A DNA stretch of 39,569 bases from Acidobacteriota bacterium (GCA_018268835.1 JAFDVU010000050.1:1-39569), one strand, 5' to 3'; numbered from the stretch's first letter, positions 23,277 to 30,282 are shown. The notes: generated from the letters alone by a model not told the origin. Program-made: numbers and translations.

Positions 23277-24803
23277 ATGAAACCACTCTGGCTCCTCACG
23301 ACCGGCCTCGCGGCGGTCCTTTCGCTCTCTGCCGCTCCCTCGATCCGCCCCGAGCGGCTGCACGTCTTTCAGCGGGAGAACGTGCTCGGCACCTCGTTCG
23401 AGATGAAGGTGCTGGCGGCATCGGCCGAAGCCGCCGCGCGCGCCGAAGCATCCGCTGCCGCCGAAATCGCGCGGGAAAGCGCGATCCTCAGCTCCTGGGA
23501 CGCGGACAGCGAGTTCAGCCGGTGGTTCCGCACCCGCGGCCAGGCGGTCGCCGTCTCCCCCGAGTTGTTCGAAGTGCTGGGCGCGTTCGACGCCTGGCGC
23601 GGGCGCACCGGCGGAGCGCTCGATGCCGCCGCCGAAGCCGTGAGCCGCGCCTGGGAATCCGCCGCCCGCCAGGGGCGCACCCCCAGCCGCGCCGAACTGG
23701 ACGCTGCCGTCGCCGCCGTCCGGCGGACACACTGGAAACTGGACCCCGCCGCGCGTACCGCCACCCACCTGAGCGATACGCCGCTGGCCATGAATTCCTT
23801 CGTGAAGAGCTACATCATGGACCGTGCCGTGAATGTCGCGCTGGCGACCCCCGGCGTCACCGCGGCGGTTCTGAACATCGGCGGCGATTTGGTGATTCGC
23901 GGTCCCTGGGCCGAGCCGGTGAATCTGGCCGACCCGCGCTCCGACGCTGAAAACAGCGCGCCCGCCGGACGCCTCCTGGTGAGCGATCGCGCGGTGGCCA
24001 CCAGCGGCGGCTACCGCCGCGGCTTCGAGATCGGCGGCCGCCACTACTCCCACATCGTGGATCCGCGCACCGGCGAGACCACGGGCCGCATCCTGAGCGC
24101 GACCGTGATCGCACACCGTCCCGCGGACGCCGGCGCCATGGCCACCGCCTTCTGCGTGATGACTCCCGCGGAGAGCGCACGCCTCGCCGCCGCGATTCCG
24201 GGCACGGAGTACCTGCTCATAGCCGATGACGGAACGCGCGTGGCCAGTCCCGGCTGGAAGCGATACGAGTCGGCGCCGCAAGGCCTCACCGCCGCGGCCA
24301 AACCGGCGCCGTCCCCGTCTCCCGCTCCGGCGCCCCAGTTTGCCGATGCCGGCATGGAATTGCACATCGCCTTCGACCTCGCCCAACTCGGCGGCGGCGC
24401 GCGGCGTCCCTACGTCGCGGTCTGGATCGAGGACAAGGACCGCTTCCCGGTGCGCACCCTCGCGCTCTGGTATGAGAAGGAGCGCTGGCTCCCCGACCTG
24501 CGTACCTGGTATCGCGACGACCGCATGCGCGCCATGGCCGAGGGCAGCGACATCACCGCGTCGGTGGCCAGCGCCACCCGCCCCGCCGGCAGGTACACCT
24601 TGAAATGGGACGGCAAAGACAACGCCGGCAAAACCGTGAAGCCCGGCAAGTACACGGTGATTCTGGAAGCCGCGCGCGAGCACGGCACCTACCAGATCAT
24701 GCGCCAGGAAGTCGAGTTTGACGGTAAGCCCAAACAATTCCAACTGCCCGGAAACCAGGAGATCTCCAGTGCCACGATTGAATATCGCAGAGCCGCGCGT
24801 TAA
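23277..24803 (+). CDS. apbE: ApbE flavinyltransferase fused to a DUF2271 domain
   Basis: This 508-residue exported fusion has a signal peptide (about 1-20) and an ApbE domain (about 30-330), which in the family moves FMN from FAD to a Thr or Ser of periplasmic proteins. A Pro/Ala linker (about 336-354) and a DUF2271 domain (about 358-505: GARRPYVAVWIEDKDRFPVRTL, LPDLRTWYR, SDITASVASATRPAGRYTLKWDG, KPGKYTVILEAAREHGTYQ) follow. ApbE motifs include VLGTSFEM, MNSFVKSYIMDRAV, VLNIGGDLVIRG, ATSGGYRRGF and SHIVDPRTG (258-266). The Mg-binding DxxxT motif is altered: 286-290 read GAMAT, with an Asp two residues earlier (284). ApbE and DUF2271 are usually separate neighbours. The PepSY gene starts inside its 3' end. 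Confidence 0.92.
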   Translation: MKPLWLLTTGLAAVLSLSAAPSIRPERLHVFQRENVLGTSFEMKVLAASAEAAARAEASAAAEIARESAILSSWDADSEFSRWFRTRGQAVAVSPELFEVLGAFDAWRGRTGGALDAAAEAVSRAWESAARQGRTPSRAELDAAVAAVRRTHWKLDPAARTATHLSDTPLAMNSFVKSYIMDRAVNVALATPGVTAAVLNIGGDLVIRGPWAEPVNLADPRSDAENSAPAGRLLVSDRAVATSGGYRRGFEIGGRHYSHIVDPRTGETTGRILSATVIAHRPADAGAMATAFCVMTPAESARLAAAIPGTEYLLIADDGTRVASPGWKRYESAPQGLTAAAKPAPSPSPAPAPQFADAGMELHIAFDLAQLGGGARRPYVAVWIEDKDRFPVRTLALWYEKERWLPDLRTWYRDDRMRAMAEGSDITASVASATRPAGRYTLKWDGKDNAGKTVKPGKYTVILEAAREHGTYQIMRQEVEFDGKPKQFQLPGNQEISSATIEYRRAAR

Positions 24804-25440
24804 CCCCGATGAAGGGCCGCGGGAGGTTCCGGCGCGTCAGCCGGCGGCGCCCCGGAATCCGGCGTGGAAGCGCAAGATCGCCCAGTGGGCGCGATGGCTG
24901 CACATCTACCTGTCGATGGTGAGCTTCGCGATCCTGTTCTTCTTCGCCGTCACCGGGCTGACGCTGAACCATCAGCAGTGGTTCGCGAAACAGCAGAAGA
25001 CCGCGCAGTATCAGGGCCGGCTCGATCCCAAGTGGCTGGCCGGCAACGTCGCCAAACTCGAGATCGTCGAGTACCTGCGCTCCCACTACCGGATTTCGGG
25101 AGCGGTCAACGAGTTCCGCGTGGACGAGGGGCAGGCCTCCCTCTCCTTCAAGGCCCCCGGCTACGAGGCCAGCGTGTTCATCGACCGGCAGACCGGCGTC
25201 TACGACATCACCGAAACAAAAATGGGCCTGGCCGCCGTGCTTAACGATCTGCACAAAGGGCGCGACAGCGGCAAGGCATGGGGCTGGCTGATCGATCTCT
25301 CCGCCGTTTTCATGACCTTCGTCTCGGTCAGCGGCATCGTACTTCTGCTCTATCTGCGGATGCGGCGTTTCTCCGGAATCATGGCGGCAGCCGCCGGTGC
25401 CGTGCTGTGCTCCATCATCTACGCGCTCTGGGTGCCGTAG
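24769..25440 (+). CDS. PepSY-associated transmembrane protein
   Basis: This 223-residue membrane protein has a cytoplasmic N-terminus, TM1 (about 46-64: IYLSMVSFAILFFFAVTGL), an exported PepSY-like domain (about 90-160: VEYLRSHYRISGAVNEF, ASVFIDRQTGVYDITETK), TM2 (about 173-195) and TM3 (about 202-221). His45, His68 and His162 flank the helices in the pattern seen in PepSY membrane reductases and could bind haem or a quinone. Start choice: GTG 24769 has AGGAG seven bases upstream, so the gene overlaps apbE by 35 bases; the longer TTG frame at 24718 lacks an RBS. Its role with ApbE-DUF2271 is probably transmembrane electron transfer to a flavoprotein. It ends seven bases from the convergent ROK gene. 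Confidence 0.85.
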   Translation: MPRLNIAEPRVNPDEGPREVPARQPAAPRNPAWKRKIAQWARWLHIYLSMVSFAILFFFAVTGLTLNHQQWFAKQQKTAQYQGRLDPKWLAGNVAKLEIVEYLRSHYRISGAVNEFRVDEGQASLSFKAPGYEASVFIDRQTGVYDITETKMGLAAVLNDLHKGRDSGKAWGWLIDLSAVFMTFVSVSGIVLLLYLRMRRFSGIMAAAAGAVLCSIIYALWVP

Positions 25441-25447
25441 CGAAACC

Positions 25448-26458
25448 TCAGGCCTTCTGGCGCAGTTCCGTCATGGCTTCGATGGCCGCGCCGCGGGCTC
25501 CGGCGGTGTCGCCGTTGGGCATGATGTAGATCGGAATGTCGGCCTGTTCTTCGCGCTGCGGCGGCATGCCCTTGCGGATCTCGTCGAGGAACCACTGCTG
25601 GAACTCGCGGCCGGTCTCGATCGCGCCTCCCCCGACAATCAGCGCGTCGGGGTCGAAGGTATTGATCATTTCATCGAAAAAGACGCCTAGGGCGTGCGCC
25701 TGCACGCGGAAGATCTCGCGGGACAGCGCATCGCCGCGTTCGGCGCGGCCGCGGACCAGTTTGCCCGCTTGCACGATGTCCATCGCGTGAAATTCGTGTC
25801 CCGGATACCTGGGCAGAAAGTACGGCAGCAGAGTCTTGGTGATGGCTGTCAGCGAACACAGCGATTCGAGGTCGCCCGTCCGCCCGCAATTACAGCGCGG
25901 GACGATCCCTTCGATCCCGGCGATCGACTGGTAAGGGAGCAGCACGTGACCGAGTTCGCCGCCGAAACCCGAACGGCCCTTGACCACCTGTCCGGAGGTG
26001 ATCACCCCGCCGCCCAGTCCGGTGCCGACAATGGCTGAGATCGAGGTCGCGATGCGGTGCGCGCCGAAAATGTTGAAATGGCCCCACAACGCCCCGGCGT
26101 TGCCGTCGTTGAGGTAGGTGACGGGCTTGCCCAGACGGGCTTCCAGCCCGGCGCGGATATCGAATCCCGCCCACTCGGGATGGACGAAGTTCGTGGACCC
26201 GCGCGCGCTCAGCACCCCGGCGGCGCTCGCCGGACCGGGCGTGTCCAGTCCCACAAGGGCCACCTCGCCCAGGTCGACACCCGCGCGCGCCGCCGCCAGG
26301 CCGAAACCTTCGGCGATCTGGTTGAGGCAGATCGCCGGCCCCTCCTTGGATCGGGCCGGGTGTTCGAAAAGGTCCTCGATCAAGAACCGGTCCTGCGGAT
26401 CGAGGAAGGTGTAGTTGATGGCGGTTCCGCCAAGATCGATGCCAGCGACGAGGGCCAT
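25448..26458 (-). CDS. ROK family sugar kinase (glucokinase-like)
   Basis: This 336-residue cytoplasmic kinase shows the phosphate-1 motif GIDLGGTAINY (6-16), the catalytic-base region LNDGNAGALWG with Asp118, the adenosine region VGTGLGGGVI (144-153) and the ROK zinc/sugar signature ExGH at 168-171. The zinc loop reads CNCGRTGDLESLC (189-201). The third Cys of the usual CxCGxxGCxE is Asp196, and another Cys at 201 could substitute. It likely phosphorylates glucose or a similar hexose, making the 6-phosphate. There is no helix-turn-helix, so it is an enzyme and not a ROK repressor. An extended -10 lies eight bases before the ATG, with no RBS. Confidence 0.92.
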   Translation of the reverse strand: MALVAGIDLGGTAINYTFLDPQDRFLIEDLFEHPARSKEGPAICLNQIAEGFGLAAARAGVDLGEVALVGLDTPGPASAAGVLSARGSTNFVHPEWAGFDIRAGLEARLGKPVTYLNDGNAGALWGHFNIFGAHRIATSISAIVGTGLGGGVITSGQVVKGRSGFGGELGHVLLPYQSIAGIEGIVPRCNCGRTGDLESLCSLTAITKTLLPYFLPRYPGHEFHAMDIVQAGKLVRGRAERGDALSREIFRVQAHALGVFFDEMINTFDPDALIVGGGAIETGREFQQWFLDEIRKGMPPQREEQADIPIYIMPNGDTAGARGAAIEAMTELRQKA

Positions 26459-26466
26459 GACAGACC

Positions 26467-26475
26467 AGATTAGCA
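26467..26475 (-). promoter_or_regulatory. Extended -10 element (TGC-TAATCT) before the ROK kinase
   Basis: On the minus strand this reads TGCTAATCT, GGTCTGTC, ATG: an extended -10 eight bases from the start codon with no Shine-Dalgarno, consistent with a leaderless mRNA. Confidence 0.5.
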
Positions 26476-26482
26476 GGAGAAC

Positions 26483-26514
26483 CGGGACGCCAGCACGCCG
26501 CTGCCGCCGTCCCG
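26483..26514 (-). terminator. Hairpin downstream of the Cys-rich regulator-like gene
   Basis: CGGGACG (26483-26489) pairs with CGTCCCG (26508-26514). A second small stem, CAGC/GCTG, can form inside the loop. It lies 14 bases past the stop of the minus-strand gene and just upstream of the ROK promoter. It has no T-tract. Confidence 0.4.
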
Positions 26515-26527
26515 TCAGAACCGCACC

Positions 26528-27097
26528 TCAGGCGGCCCGGCGAATCGGCGGATCGAGCCGCGCGCGATTGCGCGGGCGGACCGGCGAAGCCGGCGTCGTG
26601 CCCGCGTCCCGTGCCACCCCGCCGAAGTACTCGTCCAGGGGAAAGATGCTGTAAGGCACGGTCTCCGCGAAGGCCCTGCCGAGTCTTCTCTCGATGCGCG
26701 CCAGCGACCGGAACAGCACCGAGCGGTCTGTTTTGAACCGCCGTGCGCAGAGTTTCCAGTCCGCGCCCAGCAGATAGTAGAACCGGAACAACCGATGCTC
26801 CGCCGGTTCCAGCACACGGCGGCTGATCAGGCAGAAGTCGGCCATGTATTCTTCGCGCTTCCTCGAGTAGGACGTGCGCCGTCCCTGCGAACCGAAGTAT
26901 TCCCACGAAACCGATCCGGAGAGCCCTTCATAGGCGGCACACTCGCGAAAGCGGTTCAGGCAGGCGCGGAAAATCGCGCGAAAAACACAGCTGCAGGTCG
27001 TGGGCGAGTTCTTGTACACCGGGCGCAGTCCAACACCCATACACTGGTCACACGAGGTGTCGGCCAGTCCGATCGTAACAGAGCGATTCCACAGCAT
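26528..27097 (-). CDS. Cys-rich HTH-like protein of unknown function
   Basis: This 189-residue basic protein has an N-terminal cysteine cluster (CDQC at 16-19, CSC at 35-37, C46, C53) that suggests a zinc or Fe-S site. A helical region follows (about 86-140: DFCLISRRVLEPAEHRLFRF, LGADWKLCARRFKTDRSVLFRS) whose spacing resembles a sigma region-4 or phage-terminase-type helix-turn-helix. The C-terminal tail is Arg/Pro-rich. Proteins of this type recur in Solibacter-like genomes, from memory, without assigned function. The start ATG 27097 has AGGA nine bases upstream; the longer frame to 27175 has no support. It is divergent from the XRE regulator across an AT-rich region. A DNA-binding regulator is the likeliest role. 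Confidence 0.65.
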   Translation of the reverse strand: MLWNRSVTIGLADTSCDQCMGVGLRPVYKNSPTTCSCVFRAIFRACLNRFRECAAYEGLSGSVSWEYFGSQGRRTSYSRKREEYMADFCLISRRVLEPAEHRLFRFYYLLGADWKLCARRFKTDRSVLFRSLARIERRLGRAFAETVPYSIFPLDEYFGGVARDAGTTPASPVRPRNRARLDPPIRRAA

Positions 27098-27113
27098 GAG
27101 AGAATGTCCTTCC

Positions 27114-27156
27114 GGAGCCGTTCCTTCCCGATGATTCCCCGGGGGGGCTCCTTGTT
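27114..27156 (+). terminator. Terminator-like hairpin with T-tract
   Basis: GGAGCC (27114-27119) pairs with GGCTCC (27146-27151), with an inner CCCC/GGGG pairing possible around 27137-27144, and is followed on the plus strand by TTGTTTTT. No plus-strand gene ends here, so it might instead be a 5' leader structure of the minus-strand gene or end an antisense or unannotated small transcript. Confidence 0.35.
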
Positions 27157-27262
27157 TTTCAACAGCTTTTCCCACTCTACATCCGCGAAAGAAAACGTCA
27201 ACTATTTCAAAGTGCAGTTTTTTTCGGTAGGATGGCTGACAGGTGCATTGTCCGCCGTAACT

Positions 27263-27277
27263 ATAGGAAAATAGGAA
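27263..27277 (+). repeat. Direct repeat ATAGGAA x2
   Basis: Two copies of ATAGGAA (27263-27269, 27271-27277) sit eight bases apart, between the divergent genes. This is possibly a regulator site, on weak evidence. Confidence 0.3.
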
Positions 27278-27336
27278 CGTTGATTACAGTGTAAGAAAAA
27301 TCTGAGGCTGGAGTTTATTTAATTACATATTGATCT

Positions 27337-27354
27337 GTAAGGGAATTCACTTAC
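27337..27354. promoter_or_regulatory. 18-bp palindrome, candidate operator of the XRE regulator
   Basis: GTAAGGGAATTCACTTAC is symmetrical at 16 of 18 positions around a central GAATTC, with only one G/A mismatch pair. It lies 39 bases before ATG 27393, where an autoregulatory operator of a Cro/XRE-type protein would be expected. Confidence 0.5.
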
Positions 27355-27392
27355 GCCCTATTTCTGCCGGAAATATTCCTGGCTCCCAACTC

Positions 27393-27644
27393 ATGACCTT
27401 CCTACAACTCCAGCAGCGCCTCCTCGAACACCTCCGCCTGCGGGTGCAGAGCGGTGAAGCCACTGAACGCGGGCTCGCCCGGCTTGCCGGCGTCAGTCAG
27501 CCCCATCTGCACAACGTGTTAAAGGGAAAGCGGTTGCTTTCCGTCGAAATGGCCGATGAAATCCTGCGCAACCTGCAAATCGGAGTCCTGGATCTGATTC
27601 AGCCCGCCGACATCGAGCGCTGGCGCGAGCGTAAATCGCGTTGA
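27393..27644 (+). CDS. XRE/Cro-type helix-turn-helix regulator (83 aa)
   Basis: This small protein consists of a single XRE-like helix-turn-helix. The segment TERGLARLAGVSQPHLHNVLKGKRLLSVEMADEIL (about 25-59) has the Ala and Gly spacing and the 'VS..H...VLKG' recognition helix of the family. A short tail (PADIERWRERKSR) follows. ATG 27393 was chosen because the preceding codons (from a TTG at 27330) cross the palindrome and have no similarity. The N-terminus MTFLQLQQRLLEHLRLRV fits a helix 1. It probably represses itself and perhaps the divergent gene through the palindrome upstream. The next gene follows after 37 bases but has its own -10-like hexamer. Confidence 0.82.
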   Translation: MTFLQLQQRLLEHLRLRVQSGEATERGLARLAGVSQPHLHNVLKGKRLLSVEMADEILRNLQIGVLDLIQPADIERWRERKSR

Positions 27645-27670
27645 AATTTTGCGCTTCGCGGCCGGGGAAG

Positions 27671-27676
27671 TATTCT
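27671..27676 (+). promoter_or_regulatory. -10-like TATTCT five bases before GTG 27682
   Basis: TATTCT, GATGG, GTG. The spacing points to a leaderless transcript, or to GTG 27685 as start with an eight-base gap. A weak GGGGAAG lies immediately before the hexamer. Confidence 0.4.
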
Positions 27677-27681
27677 GATGG

Positions 27682-28227
27682 GTGGTGGCCCGACTTCCCC
27701 AACCCAACGGCTCGCGCGAAGCGCGGCTCAAACGCCTGGCCCAGAATATCGACTCGCTGCTCGAAAAGGACGAAATCCTCTTACGGCGCGCGCGCGAGGT
27801 CGACGCTCTGCGCCGGGCGGCGGCGGCGGACCTGCACGCCATCTGCGGCGAATTCGTGGGCTCGCTCAACCGGATGCTGTCGCACAGCGCCGTGGAACTC
27901 GACCCTCCGCACCCGGCCGGAGACTATTTCCGCGACGACGCCAGGAACCTGATCCAGATCAACGTGCGCGGGCGTATCCTGCAAATTCAGTTCGTGGCCA
28001 CCGGGGAACTGGTATCGACCGAGGACTTCCGCGTGCCCTACACGCTGGAGGGGACGATTCGGGCCTTCAATCAGGAACTACTGGATAAGGACCTGATCGA
28101 GGAACAGCTGATCTTCTTCACCGTCGAGAAGGACAGGCAGATGTGGCGCTACTTCGATCCGCGTACCTATCGTTCCGGGCCCTTCGACCTGGAGTACCTG
28201 ATCGGGCTGATGGAACAGTTGATTTGA
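27682..28227 (+). CDS. Conserved hypothetical protein (181 aa)
   Basis: No family is recognised. The N-terminal third (about 10-45: REARLKRLAQNIDSLLEKDEILLRRAREVDALRR) is a long charged helix likely to form a coiled coil. The rest is a mixed alpha/beta domain with strands such as LIQINVRGRILQIQFVATG and QLIFFTVEKDRQMWRYFDPRTYRSG, ending in LEYLIGLMEQLI. There is no signal peptide or membrane helix, so it is cytoplasmic. Similar proteins with 'LIEEQLIF...W.FFDPRTYRSGPFD..YL..LMEQLI' are, from memory, widespread in Acidobacteriota. The start is GTG 27682 or GTG 27685. It follows the XRE gene by 37 bases. Confidence 0.7.
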   Translation: MVARLPQPNGSREARLKRLAQNIDSLLEKDEILLRRAREVDALRRAAAADLHAICGEFVGSLNRMLSHSAVELDPPHPAGDYFRDDARNLIQINVRGRILQIQFVATGELVSTEDFRVPYTLEGTIRAFNQELLDKDLIEEQLIFFTVEKDRQMWRYFDPRTYRSGPFDLEYLIGLMEQLI

Positions 28228-28249
28228 GAGCTTTTCCTCCGCTGGCACG

Positions 28250-28258
28250 TGCTAGAAT
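28250..28258 (+). promoter_or_regulatory. Extended -10 element (TGC-TAGAAT) upstream of the M28 peptidase
   Basis: TG-C-TAGAAT matches the extended -10 pattern well. It would give a leader of about 32 bases containing AGAGG (28288-28292), four bases before ATG 28297. Confidence 0.5.
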
Positions 28259-28296
28259 TCATGCAGTTTACCCGCGCTGGGGTAATTAGAGGTTCT

Positions 28297-30282
28297 ATGC
28301 GCCGTATCTCTCTGGCAGCCATCGCTGCGTTTTGTGTTTTTGCCGCTGTGAGTTTTCCTGGCGGCATGTTCTCCGCCCGGGCCCAGTCCAAAGCGAAGTC
28401 GAAGAAGGCCGCGACCGCTGTGCCCACCTCCTACGGGAACGCCGACGCCATCACCCAGGATGAGTTGAAGGCGTATCTCTACTTCCTGGCCTCGGACCAG
28501 TTGGAAGGCCGCAACCTGCCGTCGCGCGGGTACGATATCGCCGCGCTCTACGTGGCCAGTCACCTGGCCGAATGGGGCCTCAAACCCGGCGGCAGCACCA
28601 CCGGAACCAACGGACCGCTGCAACCCTACTTCCTGCCCATGGAGATGGTGGCGCGCGAGATCGTGCCGGCGGGGAGCAAGCTGACGCTGCACGGTCCGGC
28701 CCCGGCCGCGGGACGCGGCGGGTTCGGCGGCGGGTTCGGCGGTGAGGCCGGCGCGGGACGCGGCGGGCAGGTGCGCGCCACCCCCTTCGAATACGGCCGC
28801 GAGTGGACCGCCGGCACGCCCGGCGGATTCGGCCGCGGCGCCGCGCCGCAGGCCCTCGATGTCTCCGGCAAACTGGTTTTCGCCGGCAACGGGTACGTCA
28901 TCAACAAGACTAAGACCGATCCCTACGCCGGCCTCGACGTGAAGGGGAAGATCGTGGTCGTGGCCGGACTTCCCGCCGAACTGGCCGCGCAGCAGGCCGC
29001 CGGCCGCGGCGCCCGCGGCGGCGTCAATCCCCTGGGCGAGGCGTGCAAGGACTACCTGACCCCGGAACAGTACGCGGCCAGGAACGGCGCCCTCGCGGTG
29101 GTCGCGGTGGCCAACTTCCAGCAACTGGCGGCGATGGCGCCCGGCGCCGGAGGCCGCGGTGGACGCGGCGCGGGACTGAACGGCCCCAACTTCCAGGTGG
29201 CCAAATTCATGACCGCCGGAACCTGTCCGGCCGCTCCCTTGATCACCGCCGGACTGGAACTGACCAACGCCCTGTTCCAGGGCGAAAAACTCTCCGGCTC
29301 GCAAGTCTTCTACGGCGCCGGCGGCAACACCAAGCTCGATAGCTTCGACCTCGCCGCGAACAAAACCCTCGACCTCAAAATCGCCGTCAAAACCGAGAAC
29401 GGCCACGCCGAGGACGTGGTCGGAATCATCGAGGGCAGCGACCCCGTGCTCAAGGACGAGTACGTCGTGCTGAGCGCGCACCTCGATCACCTCGGGCTGA
29501 GCGCGCCCGCGCCGGACGGGCACAACGTGAATAACGGCGCCGACGACGACGGGTCGGGTTCCGTCGGGCTGCTGGCGATCGCCCACGCATACGCCGACGG
29601 AGTGGCGAAAGGCATCCGCCCCAAACGCAGCATCCTGTTCCTGTGGAACGGTGGTGAGGAGAAGGGGCTGTGGGGATCGCAGTACTTCACCCAATTCCCG
29701 CCGATCGACCTGGCCAAGGTGGTGGCCAACCTCAATATGGACATGATCGGACGCACGAAGAACGAAAAAAGCGTGGATCCCAACCAGACGCACGTGCTCG
29801 TCAATCCCGGCGAGGTGCTGCTGGTGGGCCCGGATGTCTCCAGCAGCGATCTCGAGGAAATCATCGAGGCCGTGAACAACAACTACCAGAAGCTCAAGCT
29901 GAACCATTTCTACGATACGACCGCCCCCGACGCCACGCACGACAATCTGGGTCCGCAACCCCGCGGCCAGCGCATCTTCTACCGCAGCGATCACTACAAC
30001 TTCGCCAAAATGGGCATCCCCATCGCCTTCTTCACCACCGGCCTGCACGTGGATTATCACCGCCCGACGGATACCCCCGAGAAGATCGATTACCAGGAAA
30101 TGCAGAGCGTCTCCCGGACCGTGGCGGCCATCACCTGGCAACTGGCCAATTCGAGCGGGCGCCCGAAGCTGAAAGAGAAGCTGCCCGAAGATCTGGTCAA
30201 GGACATGAAGACCGCCAGGGAGGCAGGCTGGGGCCGCATAACCCCGGTTCAGGCACCCCTTCCCGGCGTGCCGTACGAATAA
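28297..30282 (+). CDS. Secreted M28 family zinc aminopeptidase with inserted PA-like region
   Basis: This 661-residue exported peptidase has a signal peptide (MRRISLAAIAAFCVF... to about residue 30) and an N-terminal helical part (DELKAYLYFLASDQLEGRN). A long protease-associated (PA)-type insertion follows at about 110-345, carrying Gly/Arg-rich tracts at 139-157 and 283-293. The M28 catalytic domain comes last. Co-catalytic zinc ligands are visible: His395 (AHLDH), Asp416 (NNGADDDGSGS), Glu454/Glu455 (NGGEEKGLWGS), Asp482 (NLNMDMIGR) and His588 (VDYHRPTDTPEKIDY). It probably trims N-terminal residues of peptides outside the cell. The in-frame ATGs at 28249 and 28261 are less likely than ATG 28297, which has the RBS and begins the signal peptide. 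Confidence 0.94.
   Translation: MRRISLAAIAAFCVFAAVSFPGGMFSARAQSKAKSKKAATAVPTSYGNADAITQDELKAYLYFLASDQLEGRNLPSRGYDIAALYVASHLAEWGLKPGGSTTGTNGPLQPYFLPMEMVAREIVPAGSKLTLHGPAPAAGRGGFGGGFGGEAGAGRGGQVRATPFEYGREWTAGTPGGFGRGAAPQALDVSGKLVFAGNGYVINKTKTDPYAGLDVKGKIVVVAGLPAELAAQQAAGRGARGGVNPLGEACKDYLTPEQYAARNGALAVVAVANFQQLAAMAPGAGGRGGRGAGLNGPNFQVAKFMTAGTCPAAPLITAGLELTNALFQGEKLSGSQVFYGAGGNTKLDSFDLAANKTLDLKIAVKTENGHAEDVVGIIEGSDPVLKDEYVVLSAHLDHLGLSAPAPDGHNVNNGADDDGSGSVGLLAIAHAYADGVAKGIRPKRSILFLWNGGEEKGLWGSQYFTQFPPIDLAKVVANLNMDMIGRTKNEKSVDPNQTHVLVNPGEVLLVGPDVSSSDLEEIIEAVNNNYQKLKLNHFYDTTAPDATHDNLGPQPRGQRIFYRSDHYNFAKMGIPIAFFTTGLHVDYHRPTDTPEKIDYQEMQSVSRTVAAITWQLANSSGRPKLKEKLPEDLVKDMKTAREAGWGRITPVQAPLPGVPYE

Larger units (their letters stand above)
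27098..27392. other. AT-rich divergent intergenic region
   Basis: These 295 bases separate the Cys-rich regulator-like gene and the XRE gene and are clearly more AT-rich than the rest of the window (for example 27285-27335). The region holds a hairpin near 27114-27156, a direct repeat at 27263-27277 and a palindrome at 27337-27354. No coding frame with family similarity was seen. Confidence 0.7.

Noticed and set aside
22332..24743. Roughly 800-codon open frame antisense to the EF-hand and ApbE genes
   Set aside because: EF-hand loops and ApbE/DUF2271 motifs occupy the plus strand. The antisense frame is Gly/Ala/Arg-rich without motifs.
24718..24768. Longer TTG start for the PepSY protein
   Set aside because: No ribosome binding site precedes it, whereas GTG 24769 has AGGAG seven bases upstream.
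25096..25120. SGAV in the PepSY domain as an FMN-attachment site
   Set aside because: Flavinylation by ApbE needs a Thr or Ser at the acceptor position of (S/T)GA(T/S); Val cannot carry the phosphoester bond.
28241..28260. Sigma-54-type promoter (TGGCACG) upstream of the M28 gene
   Set aside because: The -12 element (TTGC) is missing at the required distance, while a good extended -10 overlaps the same place.
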